From Candidatus Nealsoniibacteriota bacterium (GTDB lineage: Bacteria; Patescibacteriota; Minisyncoccia; Minisyncoccales; MHMH01): a stretch of DNA of 15,718 nt. Where the stretch lies: NCBI GenBank assembly GCA_030700195.1, contig JAUYKD010000032.1:1-15718 (forward strand). Reading direction: 5' to 3'. The stretch's first letter is position 1; every line of letters starts with the position of its first letter. Positions 6,173 through 11,778 of the stretch are shown one piece after another. Under the pieces are notes generated by a model that worked only from the letters and a program-made list of their open reading frames with translations, had not been told where the DNA came from and did no database searches. A program made the translations under genes and the position numbers.

Positions 6173-6778
6173 TTAATGATTATTTAAAATAATTCTTTTT
6201 AAAGATTTATCAAACTCATAAACCCTTAATTCGCCGTAAGCCACTTCAATATTGATTATATCCTTATTGGAAATTTTTTCAATGTGTTTAATAATAGTCC
6301 TTAAAGAATTATGGCTGGCCACGACTAAAATATTTTTCCCTTCCTTCAAGTCATTTTCTATATACTTTATATAAAATGGGATTGTTCTTTCAGAAACATC
6401 TTTTAAGCTTTCTCCGCCCGGAGGAGTTTCATCCCAGCTCCTTCGCCATAAATGAACTTTTTCCTGGCCAAACTGTTTTTTAACTTCGTCCTTGTTTAGT
6501 CCTTGAAGTTGGCCGTAATTTCTTTCGTCCAACGCCTTATTAACCACCATTGGCAAATTGCTTTTGCCCAGCTCTTTTAAAATCAAAGAAACTGTTTCTT
6601 TGTTTCTTATTAAAGGAGAAGTGTAAACCTTGTCAATTTTAAAGCCGGCCAAACTTTCAGCTGTTTTCTTAGCGCTATCAATCCCTTCTTGGCATAAAGG
6701 AACGTCTGTCCAGCCGGTAAACCTGTTTTCCAGATTCCATTGAGACTGAAGATGTCTTAGTAATAATAAATTCGGCAT
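6173..6778 (-). CDS. gpmA: 2,3-bisphosphoglycerate-dependent phosphoglycerate mutase (divergent active-site motifs)
   Basis: Interconverts 3- and 2-phosphoglycerate in the step before enolase. At 201 residues it is of the short type (E. coli GpmA about 250). LLLLRH at 4-9 places the phosphohistidine at His9. ENRFTGWTDVPL at 17-28 is nearly canonical, LDERNYGQLQGLNK at 83-96 holds the proton-donor Glu85, and GGESLKD and NSLRTIIKHIE follow. Odd points: RHGES is RHLQS, and the second catalytic segment AHGNSLR is ASHNSLR, so an ungapped alignment puts Ser155 where the catalytic His normally sits and His156 one position later. The ATG follows the end of the 133-bp element by 1 nt and has no normally spaced Shine-Dalgarno site. 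It comes after eno and before slipin. A related histidine phosphatase is possible, but the RFTGWTD and GQLQGLNK blocks favour mutase. Confidence 0.88.
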   Translation of the reverse strand: MPNLLLLRHLQSQWNLENRFTGWTDVPLCQEGIDSAKKTAESLAGFKIDKVYTSPLIRNKETVSLILKELGKSNLPMVVNKALDERNYGQLQGLNKDEVKKQFGQEKVHLWRRSWDETPPGGESLKDVSERTIPFYIKYIENDLKEGKNILVVASHNSLRTIIKHIEKISNKDIINIEVAYGELRVYEFDKSLKRIILNNH

Positions 6779-6779
6779 A

Positions 6780-6912
6780 CCCCGTTAGAAGTTTGTCGTC
6801 TCAACTATTAATTAGTTAATTGAGAAAACAAACCATTAATGCTTATCGCCTCGCCAGAGCCTTGCAGAAAAAATTTAGGTTAAATTTTTTCCGACTAAGA
6901 CTTCTAACGGGG
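6780..6912 (-). repeat. 133-bp intercistronic inverted-repeat element, copy B (eno-gpm)
   Basis: The left end CCCCGTTAGAAGT (6780-6792) is exactly mirrored at 6900-6912. The last 20 bp (6893-6912, beginning GACTAAGACTTC) are identical to the end of copy A. An inner perfect hairpin with 10-bp arms AAAAAATTTA / TAAATTTTTT lies at about 6868-6890, and an imperfect CTCAA...TTGAG hairpin lies near the other end. The element begins 4 nt after the eno stop and ends 1 nt before the gpm ATG, so it fills the gap. No promoter hexamers stand out inside it. Confidence 0.85.
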
Positions 6913-6916
6913 CATA

Positions 6917-8146
6917 TTATTTAAGTTCTTGGCTTATTCTTAATAATCGGTTGTATTTAGCCACCCTTTCGCCTCTTTGAGGGGCGCCGGCCATAATCCA
7001 GCCGTTTCCGAGCCCGACGGACAGGTCTGAAATAAAAGAGTCGCACGTCTCACCGCTGCGGTGTTTAACAAAAACCTCCATATTATTATCCAGAGCGAGC
7101 TTGCCCGCTGATATTGTTTCTGAAACAGTGCCGGCTTGATTGGGTTTTAAGATTAAGCCGTTGCAGGCCCCTTTCTTTTGCGATTCTTTTATTCTACTAA
7201 TATTAGTCGCTAAAAGATCGTCCCCGATTATGCCGACATTTTGCCCGATAGTTTGAGTAATTTTTTGAAAGCCCGGCCAATCATCTTCTGAAAACGGGTC
7301 CTCTATGGCCACTATGGGATATTTTTGGCAAAGATGCTGATAAAAAGACAAAAGCTGTTCTCTATTGAATATTTCTCCTTCAAAATAATATTTATCACCC
7401 TTATAAAAAGTTGAAGCGGCCGAATCAATAATGAATTTTGCTTTGCTTTTTGTTTTTTTCAACGCAGTCGTTATCAAAGATAAAGCATCGCTCGTTTCCT
7501 GCAAAGGAGGAGTAAAACCGCCCTCCAGTCCCACGTTGGCTGCTCCCCGGCCAAATTTCTTAATAATAATTTCTCTTAAAGCATGATAAGATTCTGTTCC
7601 CATCCTTAATTGCTCTTCAAAAGAACTTTCTTCTAAAACAACCATAAACTCTTGAACATCCAAATCTCCCCGGCCATGCTTGCCTCCTTCAATATAAAGC
7701 AAACAAGGGATAGGCATCAGCGGAGTTGTGCCAGCCAGTTTTGAAATCCACTGCCATAAAGGCATTTTGGCCGAGGCCGCCCCGGCTCTGGAAACAGCCA
7801 TAGAAACCGCTAGAATGGCATTGGCCCCGAGTTTTGATTTATCTTTTGTCCCATCCAGGCTCTTCATTAATTCATCAATCTTTTCTTGTTTTTGAACATC
7901 TTTATTTTTAAGAGCCGGAGTAATAATTTTATTGACGTTATTAACCGCCTTTGAAACTCCCAGACCAAGATACTTATCTCCTTTATCTCTTAATTCCTTC
8001 GCCTCATGCTTGCCGACAGAAGTACCGGCCGGAGAAGAAGCGACAAAAACGCCCAAGTCCGTCTTTAACTCGACCTCAACCGTCGGATAACCCCTTGAGT
8101 CCAGTATTTCTCTGGCTCTGATTGACTTGATTTTAGAAACGCTCAT
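6917..8146 (-). CDS. eno: Enolase, with Met replacing the conserved substrate-binding Lys
   Basis: Converts 2-phosphoglycerate to PEP. 409 residues against about 430 usual. IRAREILDSRGYPTVEVEL (9-27) is canonical. Active-site residues by family alignment: Ser43 in the mobile loop (AGTSVGKHE for usual SGASTGxxE), His157, Glu166 (QEF), Glu208 (NVGLEGG, usually NVGDEGG), metal ligands Asp241, Glu282 and Asp309, catalytic base Lys334 (LILKPNQAGT), and His362-Arg-Ser (HRSGET). The conserved IKTG segment reads IMAG, so yeast Lys396 becomes Met385; the codon is ATG. The C-terminal ERVAKYNRLLRI is normal. The start overlaps the trxB stop (ATGA), so the two are coupled, and gpm follows after the 133-bp element. 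The glycolytic neighbours support a true enolase, but an enolase-like paralogue cannot be excluded. Confidence 0.93.
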   Translation of the reverse strand: MSVSKIKSIRAREILDSRGYPTVEVELKTDLGVFVASSPAGTSVGKHEAKELRDKGDKYLGLGVSKAVNNVNKIITPALKNKDVQKQEKIDELMKSLDGTKDKSKLGANAILAVSMAVSRAGAASAKMPLWQWISKLAGTTPLMPIPCLLYIEGGKHGRGDLDVQEFMVVLEESSFEEQLRMGTESYHALREIIIKKFGRGAANVGLEGGFTPPLQETSDALSLITTALKKTKSKAKFIIDSAASTFYKGDKYYFEGEIFNREQLLSFYQHLCQKYPIVAIEDPFSEDDWPGFQKITQTIGQNVGIIGDDLLATNISRIKESQKKGACNGLILKPNQAGTVSETISAGKLALDNNMEVFVKHRSGETCDSFISDLSVGLGNGWIMAGAPQRGERVAKYNRLLRISQELK

Positions 8147-9066
8147 AGTTTTTGCAAATAAATTGAAGCTGATATGGCTGCTTTAGCTCCTTCACCGCAA
8201 GCAATAACAATCTGCTTGTATGGAACATTATCAACATCTCCGGCAGCAAAAAGGCCCGGAGTCTTGGTTTGGTTTGTCTTGGGATCTACTATAATTTCAT
8301 CTTTCTCGTTAAAACTGACGAGATCTTTAACAAAGCTGGTGGCGGGCTGTGAGCCGATTTCAACGAAAATGCCCTGCAATTGAATAGTTTTGTCTTTTTT
8401 GGTTTTTTTATCTTGATAAACCGCTGACTCAACAAAGTCTTTGCCTTCAACCTTTTTCAGCCCAGCCTCGGTTATCACCTCAACCTTGCCGGTTTTTTCA
8501 ACTTTCTCTTGGATATCCTGATGAGCTCCAATCTTTGCTCCTGCTTCCAGAATGTATATTTTTTTAACGTAAGAAGATAAAGACAAAGCCGCTTCAAACC
8601 CGGCATTCCCTCCGCCGATAACAGCCACTGTTTTCCCGGCGAACAGCGGTCCGTCGCAGGAAACGCAATAGCTTATTCCGCGCCCTATGAATTCTTTTTC
8701 TCCAGGAACTTCCAAAGGCCTCGGGTCTGCTCCGGAAGCTATAATAACTGTCTTGCTTTGAAATTGTTTTTTATCAGAAGTTAAAATAGAAAAAAGTCCT
8801 TTGTCTTTTTTAATTTTTCTCACTGTATTCTTCTCAATATCAATTTTCTGCTCTTTTAAATGAGATTCAAACTTTCTGATCAAATCAAACCCCGAGATAT
8901 TTCCCAATCCCGGGTAATTTTCAATATTAACCGCTTTTCTGGACATCTGCCCGCCGGAGGCCTTGGCAATCAATAAGGTTTTCAATCGCTGTCTGGCTGA
9001 ATAAATGCCAGCCGTCATGCCAGCCGGTCCCCCTCCGACAATAATTAAATCGTATATTTGCTTCAT
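8143..9066 (-). CDS. trxB: Thioredoxin reductase-type flavoprotein (AhpF-like, probably NADH-using)
   Basis: FAD-dependent disulfide reductase of 307 residues, normal for low-molecular-weight TrxR. The FAD motif GGGPAGMTAGIYSARQRL is at 11-28, the redox pair CVSC at 134-137 (ISYCVSCDGPLF), the second nucleotide motif GGGNAGFEAALSL at 151-163, and AGDVDNVPYKQIVIACGEGA at 275-294. The second Rossmann unit continues as YILEAGAKI and lacks the HRRxxxR basic motif with which NADPH-specific TrxR holds the 2'-phosphate. It resembles the C-terminal half of AhpF instead, so NADH use is inferred. Neighbouring thioredoxin-like and glutaredoxin genes are likely substrates. It is first in a seven-gene run. 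Its -10 box ends 6 nt before the ATG and there is no ribosome site, so the mRNA is probably leaderless. The stop overlaps the eno start. Confidence 0.93.
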   Translation of the reverse strand: MKQIYDLIIVGGGPAGMTAGIYSARQRLKTLLIAKASGGQMSRKAVNIENYPGLGNISGFDLIRKFESHLKEQKIDIEKNTVRKIKKDKGLFSILTSDKKQFQSKTVIIASGADPRPLEVPGEKEFIGRGISYCVSCDGPLFAGKTVAVIGGGNAGFEAALSLSSYVKKIYILEAGAKIGAHQDIQEKVEKTGKVEVITEAGLKKVEGKDFVESAVYQDKKTKKDKTIQLQGIFVEIGSQPATSFVKDLVSFNEKDEIIVDPKTNQTKTPGLFAAGDVDNVPYKQIVIACGEGAKAAISASIYLQKL

Positions 9067-9072
9067 TCAATT

Positions 9073-9102
9073 ATTTTACCATATAAAAACAAAAGATATC
9101 AA
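9073..9102 (-). promoter_or_regulatory. Promoter for trxB-eno-gpm-...-gapA, apparently leaderless
   Basis: TTGATA (9097-9102), an 18-bp spacer and TAAAAT (9073-9078) preceded by TGG (extended -10). Exactly 6 nt separate the -10 box from the trxB ATG, so transcription should start at or beside the A of ATG. Confidence 0.7.
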
Positions 9103-9104
9103 AC

Positions 9105-9134
9105 AAAAAACTGACTGGGTTAAACCCCAATCAG
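9105..9134 (-). terminator. Intrinsic terminator after ftsZ
   Basis: On the minus strand CTGATTGGG pairs with CCCAGTCAG (one G-T pair) around a 6-nt loop, followed by six T. It starts 7 nt past the ftsZ stop and ends just before the trxB -35 box, separating the two units. Confidence 0.88.
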
Positions 9135-9140
9135 TCGAAT

Positions 9141-10520
9141 TCACTCATTTTCACCGGTCTTTCTGCGTAAAAATGCCGGTATATCCCACTTTTTCTCTTT
9201 TTCCACCATTTCTTCTTCGGCCCTCTGAGCTTCTTTCCTCAAATCAAGCGCATTTCTCCTGGTTAAAATTCTAGGCTGCTCTTCTTGTACAGGAACCGGC
9301 GCTTGAACAGGATTTTCCTTTACTGCTTTTCTTTTTTTCTTAACCTTAGTTTTCGGTTTTGGCCTTGGTCTTGGTTTTGGCCTTGGCTTTCTTTTTCTTT
9401 TTTGTTTAGGCTTTGGTTTGGGTTTTGGTTCTGGCTCTGGTTTTGGCTCTGGTTTTGGCTTTGGCCTTGGCCTTGGTTTTTCTTCCTTGCCACAACCAAC
9501 GGCCAATAAAGCTATCCTAATTTTATCCTTGTAATTATTATCGTTTGATACGCCAAAGATAATTTTCGCCCGGCGATTAAAATCTGAAATGGTTTGAGAA
9601 ATATTTTCAACTTCTTTCATCCCAAGCTCTTGGCTGGCTGAAATGTTGAAAAGGATTTTTTCAGCTCCTTTAATACTGTATTCATTTAAAGGACTATGGA
9701 GTACGTCTTTAAGAACTTCTTCCACTCTATTTGCCCCTTGAGCGTAAGCTGCGTTTAAATAAGCTAATTTTCCCCTGCCTTCCAATATTGCTTTAACATC
9801 GGCAAAATCAATATTGATCAGCCCTGGCAGATATATCATTTCAATAAGGCCTCGGAGGTTTTCCGACAATCTTTTATTAATAGCTGAAAAAGCCGCTTTG
9901 ATCGGGGTCTTCTTATCTATTATTCGGAAAATATTTTCATTGGGTATAATGGAAACCGCGTTAAGGTTTGGAGCTAATTTTTCAAGACTGTTTTTAGCAA
10001 TATAGCTTCTTTTGCCTCCTTCAAACTTAAAAGGAGTGGTAAATATGCCAAAGACTATGGCGCCTGTATCTTTAGCTATTCTGGCAAACTCCGGAGCCGC
10101 TCCAGAACCCGTACCTCCTCCCAAAGAAGCCACAATAATACAAAGGTCAATATTCTGGAATAGTTTGGCTATTTTGTCCTTTTCTTCTCGGGCTGCTTTT
10201 TGACCAAGTTTTGGATCCATGCCACAGCCCAAGCCATGAGTAAACTTTTGGCCGAACTGAAAAGTTTTTACACCCTTAATTAATTCTTTCAGCGCCTGGG
10301 AATCTGTGTTGGCCACAATAAAATCAGCCCTTTTAACATGGGGCGCTATTTCAGAAACAATTGAACCTCCTCCCCCGCCGATTCCAATAATCCTTATCCT
10401 GGTTTTATGGGCCAATTCCATTGGCTTAGCCTTAGAATTCTTAACAGTCCGAACAAGCTTAACCCGGCGCTTCTTCATAGGCTTTTTAGATTTTTTAGCT
10501 TTTGGTTTTTTCTTGGACAT
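9141..10520 (-). CDS. ftsZ: Cell division protein FtsZ with basic N-terminus and Lys/Pro-rich linker
   Basis: Tubulin-like GTPase that forms the division ring. Counting from the ATG at 10520 (459 aa), about 40 strongly basic residues precede the core. The core has IGIGGGGGSIVSE, NTDSQAL, the tubulin signature GGGTGSGAAP at about 135-144 and the T7 catalytic loop NIDFADV at about 236-242. After the core comes a linker of about 54 residues made almost only of Lys, Pro, Arg and Glu. The end WDIPAFLRR is the conserved C-terminal peptide that binds FtsA/ZipA-type anchors, so the gene is complete. The TTG at 10529 would add three residues; the ATG is preferred because AAGG is better spaced from it. 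No ftsA is adjacent. A promoter lies upstream and a terminator directly downstream, so it is a single-gene unit. Confidence 0.95.
   Translation of the reverse strand: MSKKKPKAKKSKKPMKKRRVKLVRTVKNSKAKPMELAHKTRIRIIGIGGGGGSIVSEIAPHVKRADFIVANTDSQALKELIKGVKTFQFGQKFTHGLGCGMDPKLGQKAAREEKDKIAKLFQNIDLCIIVASLGGGTGSGAAPEFARIAKDTGAIVFGIFTTPFKFEGGKRSYIAKNSLEKLAPNLNAVSIIPNENIFRIIDKKTPIKAAFSAINKRLSENLRGLIEMIYLPGLINIDFADVKAILEGRGKLAYLNAAYAQGANRVEEVLKDVLHSPLNEYSIKGAEKILFNISASQELGMKEVENISQTISDFNRRAKIIFGVSNDNNYKDKIRIALLAVGCGKEEKPRPRPKPKPEPKPEPEPKPKPKPKQKRKRKPRPKPRPRPKPKTKVKKKRKAVKENPVQAPVPVQEEQPRILTRRNALDLRKEAQRAEEEMVEKEKKWDIPAFLRRKTGENE
9321..9482 (-). repeat. Degenerate short tandem repeat encoding the FtsZ Lys-Pro linker
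   Basis: Hexamer-like units of the form (C/A)(A/G)(A/G)CC(A/T)AAA encode alternating KP, RP and EP dipeptides; the plus strand reads as repeated GGTTTTGG and GGCCTTGG. The tract is prone to length change by slippage, so its length may vary between strains or be misassembled. Confidence 0.8.
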
Positions 10521-10540
10521 AAAGTTCAACGCCTTTTTAA

Positions 10541-10568
10541 ATTATATACGACCGCCGCACAAGGTCAA
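10541..10568 (-). promoter_or_regulatory. Promoter for ftsZ
   Basis: TTGACC (10563-10568), a 16-bp spacer and TATAAT (10541-10546). The predicted leader is short (about 13-15 nt to the ATG at 10520) and contains AAGG. The -35 box lies just past the stop codon of the upstream small gene. Confidence 0.75.
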
Positions 10569-10571
10569 GGA

Positions 10572-10718
10572 TTAATATTCTGTCCAAGACGAAAGATAAT
10601 TTATTTCGTCTATGGTTTTATTGGTATAATTTATAATTCCAATAGCGGCCACCGTAGTTATAACAAGCACAATAAGTATATAAGACCAGTTATTCTGTTG
10701 ATTTCTAATAAATGCCAT
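10572..10718 (-). CDS. Small single-span membrane protein, 48 aa, unknown function
   Basis: I do not recognise the family. From the ATG at 10718 the protein is MAFIRNQQNNW, then a hydrophobic segment at about 13-30 (YILIVLVITTVAAIGII), then a polar tail ending YLSSWTEY. It is likely a single-pass inner-membrane protein with a short basic cytosolic start. A longer reading from 10802 is open, but its first bases form the terminator of the preceding gene, so that start is unlikely. The ATG at 10730 is possible but lies inside the proposed -10 box. The gene sits directly before the ftsZ promoter, so a link to division or the envelope can be guessed at but not shown. Confidence 0.5.
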   Translation of the reverse strand: MAFIRNQQNNWSYILIVLVITTVAAIGIINYTNKTIDEINYLSSWTEY

Positions 10719-10725
10719 CACCTTC

Positions 10726-10754
10726 AACATATCGCTAATTTGGATAAAATTCAA
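10726..10754 (-). promoter_or_regulatory. Promoter candidate for the 48-aa membrane protein
   Basis: TTGAAT (10749-10754), a 17-bp spacer and TATGTT (10726-10731), ending 7 nt before the ATG at 10718. This would again be a nearly leaderless transcript. Confidence 0.45.
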
Positions 10755-10763
10755 GATAAAAAT

Positions 10764-10802
10764 AAAAATGAGGAGCAGTTTAATTGATAAAAAGCTCCTC
10801 AT
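10764..10802 (-). terminator. Intrinsic terminator after the zinc-ribbon gene
   Basis: Perfect 9-bp stem ATGAGGAGC / GCTCCTCAT, loop of 17 nt, followed on the minus strand by TTTTTATTTTTATC. The stem includes the TGA stop codon of the zinc-ribbon gene. Confidence 0.85.
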
Positions 10803-10996
10803 CTATTTTTCTCTTGGCAAGCATGACATAGATTACTTATATTATATCTTGAGATGCTATGTTGGCATCTTTTACATTTCCTACCTTCTTCGCCTTGCTC
10901 CAAAGGAGGTATCTTAACAATAAGTGGTTTGCTGCGATCAAACCTTGCAAACCATTTTTCCTGATTCTGTGCATATCGCCTATCTTTGCTTGTCAT
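10799..10996 (-). CDS. Small zinc-ribbon protein, 65 aa, unknown function
   Basis: The family is not recognised by name. The C-terminal third has two CxxC knuckles: Cys41-x2-Cys44 and Cys57-x2-Cys60 (KCKRCQHSIS...LCHACQEKNR), spaced like a zinc ribbon. The N-terminal part is basic and aromatic (RYAQNQEKWFARFDRSK, 7-23) followed by PLIVKIPPLEQ. It has no membrane segment. A strong Shine-Dalgarno site (GGGAGGAAAA before the ATG), a promoter with a perfect TTGACA upstream and a terminator that overlaps the stop make this a convincing one-gene unit. Nucleic-acid or ribosome binding is the usual role of such small ribbons but is inferred here. Confidence 0.75.
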   Translation of the reverse strand: MTSKDRRYAQNQEKWFARFDRSKPLIVKIPPLEQGEEGRKCKRCQHSISRYNISNLCHACQEKNR

Positions 10997-11041
10997 TTTT
11001 CCTCCCTCTTTAATTTGAAAGTATATTTATCCCTTTATAAT

Positions 11042-11070
11042 AAAATAAAAGAAAATTAAACGTTTGTCAA
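11042..11070 (-). promoter_or_regulatory. Promoter for the zinc-ribbon gene
   Basis: TTGACA (11065-11070), a 17-bp spacer and TATTTT (11042-11047). It gives a leader of about 40 nt carrying the GGAGG ribosome site. Between this promoter and the terminator at 11184-11212 I see no convincing gene. Confidence 0.6.
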
Positions 11071-11183
11071 GATAGATTATGTTTTCATTAAAATTTCTGC
11101 TTCTTTTATCAGGGCCGCCAACTAAACCATCATCATCCTTCAGTATTTATAACGAATAAAGATACCATATTTTCCATTCTACC

Positions 11184-11212
11184 AAAAAACCCCTGCCCGC
11201 CATAGGGTGGGG
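11184..11212 (-). terminator. Intrinsic terminator after desulfoferrodoxin
   Basis: A GC-rich stem (CCCC and CCC pairing with GGG and GGGG across a small internal loop) is followed on the minus strand by six T. It lies about 40 nt past the stop and would end the obg-dfx transcript. Confidence 0.75.
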
Positions 11213-11249
11213 CCTCTTTGGCGATTTTTCAGAATACTTCTGGATAATT

Positions 11250-11627
11250 TTAATTACTTTTCCATAGTCCATGGAGATTGCAATATTCCCTGGCTGTAAT
11301 TTTCTCTGCTTTTACTTCAAAGTCTGCTTCCGGCTTATCTCCCGGCTTTAAAAACTTTCTATAAACCAGGCCATCGGCAATTATCTCAACCCACTCTATA
11401 TAATGCTCTTTCTCCATGGGGTGAGGAATTGACCCGACATTTACTCTTACTCCTGTTTCTGTTTTTTCAATTAACGGCACATGTTTTTCCTGGCCAACAT
11501 CTTCTGTTTTTTCCACAAGCAATTCCATGGGCTGTCCGCAGCAGACCAATTCACCTCCTGCATTATGCAAAACCTCTACAATATTTCCACAGACATTACA
11601 TTTATAAACTTGGCTTAATTGCGTCAT
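11250..11627 (-). CDS. dfx: Desulfoferrodoxin / superoxide reductase (two-iron type)
   Basis: Reduces superoxide to hydrogen peroxide without making oxygen; typical of anaerobes and microaerophiles. 125 residues, normal length. The N-terminal desulforedoxin domain binds one iron through four Cys: YKCNVCGN (Cys10, Cys13) and VCCGQP (Cys29, Cys30). The C-terminal SOR domain has EKHVP (Glu47-Lys48-His49), HPMEKEHYIEW (His69, His75) and YCNLHGLWK (Cys116, His119), the full His4-Cys ligand set of the catalytic iron plus the conserved Glu-Lys pair. Electrons normally come through rubredoxin, which is not visible here; the TrxB-type flavoprotein or another reductase may substitute. It is the last gene of an obg, ferritin-like fragment, dfx run, with no Shine-Dalgarno site and 13 nt after the preceding stop. 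Confidence 0.96.
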   Translation of the reverse strand: MTQLSQVYKCNVCGNIVEVLHNAGGELVCCGQPMELLVEKTEDVGQEKHVPLIEKTETGVRVNVGSIPHPMEKEHYIEWVEIIADGLVYRKFLKPGDKPEADFEVKAEKITAREYCNLHGLWKSN

Positions 11628-11640
11628 AAGTGTATTTGAC

Positions 11641-11775
11641 TTATTTTGTTAATTCTTCAATTTCAGCAATCATTCCAGCTCTTAAGATTTCCTTATTCAG
11701 GTCTTCCTTTTTAACTTTTTCGAAATTAGTTGGTAGTTGTGATAGCATGTTTTTAAAGAGAAAAAGCAAATTCAT
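11641..11775 (-). CDS. 44-aa ORF, possible truncated ferritin-like domain protein
   Basis: A short frame in the 150-bp gap between obg and dfx, starting 3 nt after the obg stop and ending 13 nt before dfx. The part from residue 10 (MLSQLPTNFEKVKKEDLNKE) through ILRAGMIAEIEELTK resembles the first helix of ferritin-like/rubrerythrin-type domains, where a segment like ILRAxIIAExDAINLYEQ carries the first metal-binding Glu; here it stops right after IAEIEE. The usual second Glu and ExxH helices are absent, so it cannot form a di-iron site alone. It may be a decayed ferritin-like gene next to its oxidative-stress partner, or a genuine small protein. An internal ATG at 11748 is an alternative start. 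The similarity is from memory and weak. Confidence 0.45.
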   Translation of the reverse strand: MNLLFLFKNMLSQLPTNFEKVKKEDLNKEILRAGMIAEIEELTK

Positions 11776-11778
11776 CTC

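Noticed and set aside
9285..9509. Plus-strand frame rich in Trp and Phe
   Set aside because: It is the antisense reading of the FtsZ Lys-Pro repeat; the unusual composition follows from the repeat and no start signal is present.
10306..10787. Plus-strand frames across the ftsZ start and the gap upstream
   Set aside because: They run antisense to the ftsZ promoter and two minus-strand genes and have no recognisable motifs or ribosome site.
10719..10802. Longer form of the small membrane protein starting at 10802
   Set aside because: The first codons coincide with the terminator hairpin of the zinc-ribbon gene, and a promoter candidate lies downstream of them.
11071..11165. Open frame reading DDDGLVGGPDKRSRNFNE on the minus strand before the zinc-ribbon gene
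   Set aside because: It has no ATG, GTG or TTG start after the in-frame upstream stop and overlaps the zinc-ribbon promoter, so I treat it as non-coding.
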